A stretch of DNA of 64,000 nt. Source: a virus. The DNA lies in IMG/VR virus record IMGVR_UViG_3300027541_000009, positions 1 through 64,000 of that record. One strand, written 5' to 3'. Positions 33,638-43,394 of the stretch are shown in pieces. The notes beneath the pieces were generated by a model. That model was not told where the DNA came from and did not search any database. It worked only from the letters and a program-made list of their open reading frames with translations. Made by a program: the position numbers and the translations under genes. Position 1 is the first letter of the stretch. Each line of letters begins with the position of its first letter.

Positions 33638-35520
33638 TGTCATTCAATCAGTTTACCAATTTAGATTTTAGTTCATTACGAACTCAAATCAAAGAATATT
33701 TGAGATCTAACAGTAATTTTACTGACTTTGATTTCGAGGGCTCTAATTTCTCAACTCTGATTGATCTATTAGCATATAATTCTTATATTACATCATTTAA
33801 TACGAATATGGCTGTCAATGAGGCATTCATTGATAGTGCAACCGTTCGTGAAAATGTTGTATCTCTTGCTAGAAATATTGGATATGTTCCACGTTCAAAA
33901 AGATCTGCAAGAGCAAATATTTCATTCTCAGTAAATACTACAGGATTTAATTCTAAGACTGTAACTTTAAAAGCAGGAATTGTAGCATTAGGTGCAGTTG
34001 AAAGTGGAAATTATATTTTCTCTATCCCACAAGATAAAACGGCAGTAGTTGATAATAATAATATTGCTACATTTACTGATATTCCCATCTATGAAGGAAG
34101 TTATCTAACAAAGTCATATGTATTAGATAATTCACAAACAAATCAAAGATTTATTATTCCAAATGCTAATGTAGATATATCTTCCGTTAAGGTTTACGTT
34201 ACTGATACCAAAACAGAAGAATACAAACTATACTCAAATATTTTTGAAGTTGAAAGTACCTCTAGAATCTTTTTGATTCAAGAAATCGAAGATGAAAAAT
34301 ATGAGGTTATATTTGGAGATAATATTTTAGGAAAGAGACCATCAAATGGAAGTTCTATTGTTATTAGTTACATCGTAACTAATGGTAAAGAAGCAAATGG
34401 ATCTTCTAGTTTTACATTTTCTGGTGTATTGATTGATAATAATCAAAATAAATTAACTACAGGAATATCTGATCTATCAACCACACAATCTGCAGAAAAT
34501 GGTGATGATATAGAATCTGTAGATAGCATTAAGTACTTAGGACCTAGAGTTTATTCATCTCAGTATAGAGCAGTCACTGCAAATGATTACAAAGGTCTAA
34601 TACCATATATATTCCCTAATGTGGAAAGTGTCACTGCATATGGTGGTGATGAATTAGATCCACCAGAATATGGAAAGGTCTTCATTTCAATTAAACCTAG
34701 AAATGGATCATACATATCTCAAATTACAAAAGAAAGTATTAAAAAAGATTTAAAACAATACTCAATTGCTGGAATTAAACCTGAGATTGTAGATTTAAAA
34801 TATTTGTATGTTGAAATGGATGTAAATGTTTATTATAACAAGAGTTTTGTCTCACGTCCTTTAGATATTCAATCTGCAGTAATTAATACTCTTAAAGAGT
34901 ATTCAACTTCCACAGATTTAAATTCTTTTGGTGGAAGATTTAAATATAGTAAAGTTATATCATTAATTGATAATGTAAATTCTGCAATTACATCAAACAT
35001 CACAAAAATAAAGATAAGAAGAAATTTACAACCAGCTTTAAATAGACTGGCAACTTATGAACTTTGTTTTGGTAATCAATTCCATCTTAAGAGAAACAAA
35101 AATGGTGATATGACTGGTTATAATATTAAGTCTACTGGATTTAATATAAAAGATGTAGAAGGAACCGTATACTTAAGTGATATTCCAATTGATGATGAAA
35201 AGGGATCTATATTCTTCTTTAGAATTAAAAATAATTTACCAGTGATGGTAAGCAAAAATGTAGGTACAATAGATTATAAGAAAGGTGAGATTCGATTAAA
35301 TCCAGTTATTTTTACAGGAGTGTCAAGTACTGAAGGTATTGAAGTTCAAGCAATTCCAGAATCAAATGATGTCATTGCTTTGAGAGATATATATTTAGAA
35401 CTTAACATGGCAAATACTGTAGTAAATATTATAGAAGATACAATTGTTTCTGGTGAAAATCTATCAGGATCAGATTATGCAGTAACATCCAGTTATGTAA
35501 ACGGAGAGTATACAAGATAA
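33637..35520 (+). CDS. gp6: Baseplate wedge subunit gp6
   Basis: 627 residues (T4 gp6: 660). Opening FNQFTNLDFSSLRTQIKEYL, then STLIDLLAYNSYITSFNTNM and AFIDSATVRENVVSLARNIG, is the conserved gp6 N-terminal region; QYRAVTANDYKGLI and the GDELDPPEYGKVFISIKP stretch are the shared gp6/J-like core. In T4 gp6 dimers ring the central hub and link wedges. Overlaps gp25 by one base. Confidence 0.93.
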   Translation: MSFNQFTNLDFSSLRTQIKEYLRSNSNFTDFDFEGSNFSTLIDLLAYNSYITSFNTNMAVNEAFIDSATVRENVVSLARNIGYVPRSKRSARANISFSVNTTGFNSKTVTLKAGIVALGAVESGNYIFSIPQDKTAVVDNNNIATFTDIPIYEGSYLTKSYVLDNSQTNQRFIIPNANVDISSVKVYVTDTKTEEYKLYSNIFEVESTSRIFLIQEIEDEKYEVIFGDNILGKRPSNGSSIVISYIVTNGKEANGSSSFTFSGVLIDNNQNKLTTGISDLSTTQSAENGDDIESVDSIKYLGPRVYSSQYRAVTANDYKGLIPYIFPNVESVTAYGGDELDPPEYGKVFISIKPRNGSYISQITKESIKKDLKQYSIAGIKPEIVDLKYLYVEMDVNVYYNKSFVSRPLDIQSAVINTLKEYSTSTDLNSFGGRFKYSKVISLIDNVNSAITSNITKIKIRRNLQPALNRLATYELCFGNQFHLKRNKNGDMTGYNIKSTGFNIKDVEGTVYLSDIPIDDEKGSIFFFRIKNNLPVMVSKNVGTIDYKKGEIRLNPVIFTGVSSTEGIEVQAIPESNDVIALRDIYLELNMANTVVNIIEDTIVSGENLSGSDYAVTSSYVNGEYTR

Positions 35521-35521
35521 G

Positions 35522-38500
35522 ATGTCAGACATAAAGAAAGTAAAAATTCAGAATATTATTGAGAGTCAAATTCCAGAATTCTTAAATGAGGAAAATCCTC
35601 TTTTCAAAGAATTCTTAAATCAGTATTACATATCTCAAGAATATCCAACAGGTGCAATAGATTTAGCAACAAACATTTTAGAATATAAATCTATTTCTGG
35701 ATTTAATAATGAGAAATTTTTCAGTGCCTTTGTACCTCCCGTTGTAACGAAAGCAATTCTTTCAATAGATGATGTTATTAATGTTTCCCATACAATAGGA
35801 TTTCCTGATAGTTATGGATTAATCAAGATTGATGATGAAATTATTACATATACATCTAAAACAAAAACAACTTTTGAAGGTTGTGTAAGGGGTTTTAGTG
35901 CCATTGATAAGATCCCATCTGATTCACAATTAGATTCAATTTACTTTACTTCCACTGAAGCACAGGATCACCCAATAAATTCATCAATTAATAATTTGAA
36001 TTTATTGTTTTATCAAAAGTTATTTGAAAAGTTTAAGTTCCAATTCTTACCTGGATTTGAGAATAGAAACTTTGTTCCTGGAATAAACTTACAAAATATT
36101 TTAACAAGGGCAAAAGATTTTTATACTACTAAAGGTACTGATGTATCATATAAAATTCTTTTTAAAATTTTATATGGAGTAGACATAAGTTTAATTAAGC
36201 CTCAAGAATATATGCTGAGGCCTTCTGATAGTAATTATTTTGTTACTAAAAATATTTTAGTTGAAAAAATCTCAGGAGATGTCAATCCTTTAGATCTTGA
36301 TGGTAAAACATTATTTCAAAATATCCCAAATGTAGGTACTGCAAGTGCTGCAATTTATAATGTAGAGTATAGACCTGTTGAGGGTAGAAATTTTTATGAA
36401 ATATCTTTAGATTCTACTTCATTCATTTTTGATTTTATATCAACTAAAAAGACAAATTTATCAGAATCTGAACCTTTAAATACAAATTCTCTTTTAGTTG
36501 ATAGTACTATTGGATTTCCAAAATCTGGAACATTACTAATAAAAACTAAAAATGCAAATATTCCCATAGTAGCTAATTACTCAGATAAGACTGCAAATCA
36601 ATTTTTAAATGTTTCTGGAATAGTCGCACCACTAAATGAAGGTGATGAAATTATTGAAAATAATTTTGCATATTCATACCTAGGTTCAGATATAGTTGAA
36701 TTTAGAATACTGAACATTATAGATACTGTCGATTATTCACAATCATCTAATTTAAGAGTAGATGATAGAATCTCACTATCTACATTTGGATTAGATCTCT
36801 TAGATAAACCGGAATTTAATTCTTGGATTTATAATATCCCAACAACTCACAATATACAGTCAGTAACACCAACATCTGAAGATAGTATTTGGAGAATTGA
36901 ACTTAAAGATGCAGTAAAATTTACCATAGGTGAGTCTATTAAATTATTAAATCCAGATTTTCCTGATGACAATGAATTGATTGTTACTGTAAGAACTACT
37001 ATTAATACTAAAACTATAGAAGTTTTAAGTCCAGTAGTTATTACAAATAAATCTCAAATTAAAAAAATTATTAGAAAGTCCAATGTATTAGCATTTCCTG
37101 AAGTTAACAGTTTGACCTCAGGAGTTCAAAATACATACTCAGATGAGCAAGTAAACAATTTATATGTAACATCATCTGGATTACCAGATTATCAAGTCTT
37201 AGCTGATAGTAGAGCAGTTCGAGTTAGTACTCCTCCGATGCCAGTTAATGCTGGATCTGCTACTACTACGATTCTTAATACAGATAAAGTACATAGATTT
37301 TATACTGGAGAAAAAATATATTATTTTCCATCATCAGTATCCGGAATTATTACTGGGCAATACTATGTTACTACAGTAGGAAATAGTAACGATAGTTCCC
37401 AAATTAAACTTTCTTTAAGTAATAGTGATCTATATTCGGAAAAATATATTAATGTAGGATATGGAGTAACTAATGATTATTTTGTAAAAAATGATTATGA
37501 AAATAAAACTCTAGAGCATCAAAAACTATTAAAAAAAATTACTTTAACTAAAGAAGAAAATACATTAACTAGTCCAGAAGAAATATCGACAAATAATAAA
37601 ACTGTAGGAATTTTAGTAAATGGAGTAGAAATTTATTCATCTACTCTATATGATGAAAACATCTATTATGGAAAGTTAGATAATGTTCTCATCACCAATA
37701 ATGGATCTGGATATGATGTAATTAATTACCCCAAAGTAGATGTATTCGATTCTGAAGGATATGGTGCAAAAGTATGCCCTTCAATTACAGGATCTGTTAA
37801 AGAAATTAAAATAATACGTCCAGGTATAGGATATCAATCTAAACCTAAAATTTCTATAATTGGTGGAAATGGATCAGGTGCAGTTTTAAAACCAAACTTA
37901 ATAAAATCTAGAATTACCTCAGGATTTAGAGGTGATGGTAATGGTGTAAACCCATCTACAGATGTTATAACATTTGTAAGTAATCATAATTTTGACGATG
38001 GTGAGCAGGTTATATATTTAAATAATTCAAATTCTCCTATTTCACCATTACAAAATAATTCAGTTTATTTTGTAGGAAGAGAAAATGATACTCAGATTAA
38101 ACTTTACGAAAATCGAGAAAATGCTGCTAAAAAACAAAATAATATCAATTTAGTAGGAATAAGTTCAGGATTTCATTATTTTAGAACACTGAATAGTAAA
38201 AATACAATAACAAAAATTTATGTTGAAGATTCTGGATCAAATTATTCAAATAAATTCATAAGAGTACCTTCAATCCAAAGTACAAATGTAAATGAAGTTA
38301 ATGGTGTAAACACTTTTGACAATTATATTTTTGCAAAAAATCACACCTTTAAAGATGGAGATTTAGTTGTATATTCATCTACTGAAACTGAAATAGTAGG
38401 ATTGAATACAGAAACCCAATATTATGTTCATATAATCGATGAAAATAAATTTAGATTATCTTTAGCAGGTGTAGGTAATAGTACAAATATAGAAAATTAT

Positions 38501-41500
38501 AAAAATAAAAAATATGTAAAATTTAATAGCATTGGAGTAGGTACTCATACTTTTTCATATCCTCCGATTCAAATAGTAATCGAATCTGTTCCTGAAATAT
38601 CATCTTCAGAAATTATTGAACCTATCTTAGAACCTGTTGTCCTTGGATCATTTGACAATATTTTTATTGAGGAAAGTGGGTTCAAATATGGTGTACCAAA
38701 TATAGTAAACTTTCATAGAAGACCAAATATTGGAATATCTAGTATTACTTCAGAAGCAATATTAAAACCAATTGTACTTGATGGAAAAGTTGTTGATATC
38801 CAAATTTTAAGTCATGGAGCTGGATATACTAATGATATAGATGTAGTAATTTCTGGATCTGGAAGATATGCAGAATTTAAACCAATTGTAGAAAATGGTG
38901 AGATTTCAGATGTTATTATTCTCAATGGTGGAATTAATTATCTTCCAAAAAATACTGAGTTGAGAATTAAAAGAAGAGGTATAGACGCAAAGTTTATTGG
39001 AAATATTTTTGAATGGAAAATAAATCAAGTAGAAAAAAATAAAAGATTACTTACAAATTCAGATGAAGGAGTATTAGTTCCAAGTAAAAATCAACAGTAT
39101 GGATTACAATTTATAAATTTCTACCCACCGAAATTATTAAGAAAGAGTTTAAATGATCACTTAGATAATCAAAATAGAGAAGTATTGACTGAACTACATT
39201 CACCAATACTTGGATGGTCATATGATGGATATCCAATTTATGGACCATATACTAAAATTGGATTAGAAATGACTAAAGTGAGAAGTAGTTATCAAAAAAG
39301 AGTAGAGACTGATAGTAAACTTAGACCTATTGGACAGGGATTTCCAGATGGATTTTTCATACAGGATTATCAGTACGATTCTTCAACTGGAGATTTGGAT
39401 CAATATAATGGAAAATTTGTAATTAATAGTGATTTCCCGAATGGAACATATGCATATTTCTTAACTATTGATAATGAAATAAATTCAAATCCCGTTTATC
39501 CATATGTTTTTGCAAGTGAATTAAAAAATTCAATTATTAAAGAGAACACTAACCCTGCCTTTAATCAAGATTTAAATATTTCAGACTTAGGATTGATTAG
39601 AAATGTTGGTCCTTACTATATAAATTCAGTAAATTCAAATTATAATTTAATAAACAAGGTAAAAGATTCATATAGACAAACTTTTATAGTTAATGAAATA
39701 GAATCTTCAGGAATTGATGGGATCAATGTATATAATGCGGGGCAAGATTATAAAGTAGGAGATATTATATTTTTTGATAACTCTGGCACAGATGGTACAG
39801 GAATTTCTGCAGTAGTATCTGGAATTAAAGGAAAAGATATTTCAAATTTACAAGTTGGAATTAATACTTTTAATGAAACTACTTTTATAAAATCATCTAA
39901 TAGAATTACTGGAATTACAGAAGTTCCACATGGATTTAGAAATGAAGATAGAATTGTTGTATCTTCAATGTCTAATATTGATTTTAGATATCTAGAAGGA
40001 TTTAGACAAATTATTGTTAACGAAAAATCAGTAGGATTGTTGAAAAATATTGGAACTATCCTAGAAACTGGAACTCAAACTTCTATAGATGTAAATGATA
40101 CTTCTGTATTTGAAGTCAATGATTATATTAGAATCGATAATGAATTATTACAAATTACAAAAATATCAGAGCAACAGTCAAAACTTTATGTGAATAGACT
40201 TGAAAATATTGGTGTTCATACTGTTGGAATCTCCAGTGTAACATTACTTCCTCGTAAATTTACATATTTCTTAAATGATTCTTCAGGTAGAGACATCATT
40301 GGAAATAATACTTTCTATTTTAATCCTTATAGTGAAGTAGGTATTGGAAGTACAACTACAGTGTATGAACAATTTGATGGTTCTCTATTAACTATTCCAT
40401 CAAAATCAATTTATATTCCAAACCACAAATATCAAACTGGTCAAGCATTAACTTATGGAGTTGGCATAGGTGGAACTGGAATGTTAGTTTCAAATAATTT
40501 AACATCTCCAAGTTATAATCTTGATGATGGACAAACGGTATATGTAGTAGATTTAGGTAGAGATTTTATTGGACTATCTACTATAGGTTTTGTATCAATT
40601 TCAGGAATAGGTACAGATTATAACTCAGTATACTTCTTACAAAATCCACCAGGAATAGGAATTGGACATTCTCTCACAACTCAAAATGAAAAAATATTGG
40701 GAGATGTTAAAAATTACTTTATTGACGTTGTAACTAATGATGATCACCAATTACTTACAGGAGATAAAGTAAAATTAAATCTCAATCCCAATGATAGTAG
40801 AACTATCAAATTAAGATATGATCCAAATATTAGAAAAATAACTACAGATTTTGTAGGATTTGCTGGAACTTATGTTAATTTAGAAACATCTGAAATTTAT
40901 ATTGAAAATAATACTTTTAAAACAGGTGATAAAGTAGTTTACTATGCAAGTCCATCGGGAACAATTGGAAACTTAGTAGATAATGGAACATACTTTATCA
41001 TTAAATATAATTCAGATAAAGTTAAATTGGCAGAATATCCATCAGATGCTAAAAGTGGGATTGCTATCAGTTTCAGTTCTACTGAAACTGGAACTCACAA
41101 TTTAGCATTAATTAATCCACCACTAGAGATTACAAAAGGAGATACTGTTACATTTGATGTTTCAGATCCAAGTCTTCTTGAGATGAATTTTAAATTATAT
41201 AAAGATTTAAATTTGAAAAAAGAGTTAGAAAGTTATAAGTATCAAACTAATTCGGGTGACTTTAAGATTAGGACTGCAACAACTCAATATCCATCTGAAT
41301 TATATTATACATTCTTGTCTAATTCTAAATTAGACACCAGAAAAGATGAGATATCAAAAGATGATGAAGTAATAGGTAGAAACATGATTAGGATTATACC
41401 CAGTCAGTTTAGAAAAGAATATCCTATAATTTCAACTGGAAATACTTCCTTTAAGATAGATTTCCAATCTATTCCAGAAAACACAAATTATAATGTTAAT

Positions 41501-43294
41501 ACTGGCGTTTCTACAATATTCTATACTTCAAATTCTAAATTTATTACTGGACCAATTAATGATATTAAAATAAACTTTAAAGGAAAAGGATATAGAAAAG
41601 TACCAAAAATTAAAACCATACGAAGTGTATCTGGTAAAAATGCCACACTAGAACCAAGATCCAGTTCGATAGGAAAAGTAAGTATACTGAATAGAGTCAA
41701 AGATGGATTTGATTATCCAACAGATGCTACATTAAAACCATTTTTAAGTTCTCCTGCAATTATACAAGTTAAAGATATTTTAAGAGTTGAAAAAATTAAT
41801 ATTTTATCAGGAGGATCAGGATATAATACTCCACCATCATTAAGAGTTATAGGAAGTAATGAATTAAAATTATCTGCATCTATACAGGGAGGTTCAGTCA
41901 CTTCAGTAAAAGTAGATAAAAATGTAAATGATTTAAAAAATCCGTTAAGAATTGTTCCAACAAGAAATTCAAATGGATATGATATTGATAATATTACTAG
42001 ATTGGGAACCAATGTAACATTAGAGTTAATTAATTCAAACTCTCAAATTTATCCATTGGTTTCATCTGGATATGGGAAAACAGAAACAGAATTCCCATTT
42101 GCAGTTGGAGACGAGATTTTTATTGAAAATTGTAGAGTAGACTTGAGTGAGACTGATGAATCTGGAAATATAATACCAAAAAATAATTATAATTCTTCAA
42201 ACTATGGATATAGATTCTTTAAAGTAACTGGAATAAACACAAATAATTATACTGTTACTTATAGTATGGATGGAATAGGTTCTAATTTGGGAAATTATGT
42301 TAATGATTTTGGTTATGGTAGTGTTGTCAACAGAAAAAATATGGCAGAATTTGAAATGATTCTTGCTGATGATCTATCATATTTTTCTAAAGAGACTGTT
42401 GTTGGTATTGATAATTCTGGAAGAGAAGTATTTTCTGCAGAAATAATGGAGAATGGTTGGGATAATGAAATTAATCAGATGAGAGTGATTAACGCAAAAG
42501 GTACTCTTAAGGAAGGAAATAGAATCAAAGGTTTGATATCAAATCTGACTGGAACAGTGACAAATGTAAATTCATTTAACATTCCAACTTCTGTTGGAAT
42601 TTCTAGAGAAAAAGTTAATGACTTTGGTGATAGAAATGGATTACTCAATGATTACCAACAAAGAATCTCTGATAATAACTACTATCAGAAGTTTTCATAT
42701 TCAATTAAGAGTACTTTACCATATTCTACTTGGAGAGAGTCTGTAAAATCATTAGTACACCCTGCAGGATTTAAAGAATTCTCTGATCTTGATGTTGTAA
42801 GTATTGGTTCTACAATATTAAACAAAGATATTTCAGTAAACGTATTGGGATCATCACTAGACTTAACTATAAACATTGATAGTGAAAAATCAATGTATAC
42901 TAGAAATAATTTTGGAATGGTTACAGAGGAAGATCAATTTGAAGATGGATCGATTCAGAGAATAATATTCGATGAAGGTATTGCACTTAAATCTTATATT
43001 TTAAATAAAACTAATAAAGTCATACCAATAGATGATATTAGTCCACAATTTACTGGATTTACAACTACTACTGGAGGGGTAGTTGTTGGATTAACCACAT
43101 TTAAACTGAAAAACAAAGGAAATCCACTATTCTATAAAGAATTCAATTCCTCAAGTTCTTCTATTGTCAATTTAAATAACAATTCATTTAAAATTATCAA
43201 TCATAACTTCCAATCTGGTCAAAAAGTTTCATATGAAGTGGTGTCATCAGAGGCAATACCTACTGCAATAGTTGACAATATTATCGAATATTAA
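35522..43294 (+). CDS. Giant baseplate wedge protein, gp7 position, 2590 aa
   Basis: Follows gp6 by one base, where T4 has gp7 (1032 aa). Residues 1-290 (EYPTGAIDLATNILEYKSIS, KDFYTTKGTDVSYKILFKIL) are a conserved wedge-type N-terminus. Much of the rest repeats short beta units with a G-x-G-Y core (NGSGYDVINYP, PGIGYQSKPK, GAGYTNDID, GGSGYNTPP). Near residue 1225 there is LGWSYDGYPIYGPYT followed by LDQYNGKF, a YHYH-domain-like region. Residues 1-200 also hold the first IDDEI...RG module shared with other tail proteins. The length is about 2.5 times T4 gp7; the additions could form fibres or adhesins. Name given by position. Confidence 0.72.
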   Translation: MSDIKKVKIQNIIESQIPEFLNEENPLFKEFLNQYYISQEYPTGAIDLATNILEYKSISGFNNEKFFSAFVPPVVTKAILSIDDVINVSHTIGFPDSYGLIKIDDEIITYTSKTKTTFEGCVRGFSAIDKIPSDSQLDSIYFTSTEAQDHPINSSINNLNLLFYQKLFEKFKFQFLPGFENRNFVPGINLQNILTRAKDFYTTKGTDVSYKILFKILYGVDISLIKPQEYMLRPSDSNYFVTKNILVEKISGDVNPLDLDGKTLFQNIPNVGTASAAIYNVEYRPVEGRNFYEISLDSTSFIFDFISTKKTNLSESEPLNTNSLLVDSTIGFPKSGTLLIKTKNANIPIVANYSDKTANQFLNVSGIVAPLNEGDEIIENNFAYSYLGSDIVEFRILNIIDTVDYSQSSNLRVDDRISLSTFGLDLLDKPEFNSWIYNIPTTHNIQSVTPTSEDSIWRIELKDAVKFTIGESIKLLNPDFPDDNELIVTVRTTINTKTIEVLSPVVITNKSQIKKIIRKSNVLAFPEVNSLTSGVQNTYSDEQVNNLYVTSSGLPDYQVLADSRAVRVSTPPMPVNAGSATTTILNTDKVHRFYTGEKIYYFPSSVSGIITGQYYVTTVGNSNDSSQIKLSLSNSDLYSEKYINVGYGVTNDYFVKNDYENKTLEHQKLLKKITLTKEENTLTSPEEISTNNKTVGILVNGVEIYSSTLYDENIYYGKLDNVLITNNGSGYDVINYPKVDVFDSEGYGAKVCPSITGSVKEIKIIRPGIGYQSKPKISIIGGNGSGAVLKPNLIKSRITSGFRGDGNGVNPSTDVITFVSNHNFDDGEQVIYLNNSNSPISPLQNNSVYFVGRENDTQIKLYENRENAAKKQNNINLVGISSGFHYFRTLNSKNTITKIYVEDSGSNYSNKFIRVPSIQSTNVNEVNGVNTFDNYIFAKNHTFKDGDLVVYSSTETEIVGLNTETQYYVHIIDENKFRLSLAGVGNSTNIENYKNKKYVKFNSIGVGTHTFSYPPIQIVIESVPEISSSEIIEPILEPVVLGSFDNIFIEESGFKYGVPNIVNFHRRPNIGISSITSEAILKPIVLDGKVVDIQILSHGAGYTNDIDVVISGSGRYAEFKPIVENGEISDVIILNGGINYLPKNTELRIKRRGIDAKFIGNIFEWKINQVEKNKRLLTNSDEGVLVPSKNQQYGLQFINFYPPKLLRKSLNDHLDNQNREVLTELHSPILGWSYDGYPIYGPYTKIGLEMTKVRSSYQKRVETDSKLRPIGQGFPDGFFIQDYQYDSSTGDLDQYNGKFVINSDFPNGTYAYFLTIDNEINSNPVYPYVFASELKNSIIKENTNPAFNQDLNISDLGLIRNVGPYYINSVNSNYNLINKVKDSYRQTFIVNEIESSGIDGINVYNAGQDYKVGDIIFFDNSGTDGTGISAVVSGIKGKDISNLQVGINTFNETTFIKSSNRITGITEVPHGFRNEDRIVVSSMSNIDFRYLEGFRQIIVNEKSVGLLKNIGTILETGTQTSIDVNDTSVFEVNDYIRIDNELLQITKISEQQSKLYVNRLENIGVHTVGISSVTLLPRKFTYFLNDSSGRDIIGNNTFYFNPYSEVGIGSTTTVYEQFDGSLLTIPSKSIYIPNHKYQTGQALTYGVGIGGTGMLVSNNLTSPSYNLDDGQTVYVVDLGRDFIGLSTIGFVSISGIGTDYNSVYFLQNPPGIGIGHSLTTQNEKILGDVKNYFIDVVTNDDHQLLTGDKVKLNLNPNDSRTIKLRYDPNIRKITTDFVGFAGTYVNLETSEIYIENNTFKTGDKVVYYASPSGTIGNLVDNGTYFIIKYNSDKVKLAEYPSDAKSGIAISFSSTETGTHNLALINPPLEITKGDTVTFDVSDPSLLEMNFKLYKDLNLKKELESYKYQTNSGDFKIRTATTQYPSELYYTFLSNSKLDTRKDEISKDDEVIGRNMIRIIPSQFRKEYPIISTGNTSFKIDFQSIPENTNYNVNTGVSTIFYTSNSKFITGPINDIKINFKGKGYRKVPKIKTIRSVSGKNATLEPRSSSIGKVSILNRVKDGFDYPTDATLKPFLSSPAIIQVKDILRVEKINILSGGSGYNTPPSLRVIGSNELKLSASIQGGSVTSVKVDKNVNDLKNPLRIVPTRNSNGYDIDNITRLGTNVTLELINSNSQIYPLVSSGYGKTETEFPFAVGDEIFIENCRVDLSETDESGNIIPKNNYNSSNYGYRFFKVTGINTNNYTVTYSMDGIGSNLGNYVNDFGYGSVVNRKNMAEFEMILADDLSYFSKETVVGIDNSGREVFSAEIMENGWDNEINQMRVINAKGTLKEGNRIKGLISNLTGTVTNVNSFNIPTSVGISREKVNDFGDRNGLLNDYQQRISDNNYYQKFSYSIKSTLPYSTWRESVKSLVHPAGFKEFSDLDVVSIGSTILNKDISVNVLGSSLDLTINIDSEKSMYTRNNFGMVTEEDQFEDGSIQRIIFDEGIALKSYILNKTNKVIPIDDISPQFTGFTTTTGGVVVGLTTFKLKNKGNPLFYKEFNSSSSSIVNLNNNSFKIINHNFQSGQKVSYEVVSSEAIPTAIVDNIIEY

Positions 43295-43394
43295 ATATTT
43301 TTACCATTGCATTTATTAGTGAAATAAATATTTTAAACATATGTTACTTTTTATCATATTTTGAATAGATTCAGTAAAATATTAACCTAAATTT
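43295..43394. other. AT-rich gap between two giant structural genes
   Basis: 100 bases with AATAAATA (43323-43330) 72 bp before the next ATG and no clear ribosome site. The following protein starts like an internal fragment, so this may mark a split of one longer gene. Confidence 0.45.

Noticed and set aside
41713-42012. Minus-strand frames within the giant structural genes
   Set aside because: They are shadows of the long + strand frames, have unnatural composition and no ribosome sites.
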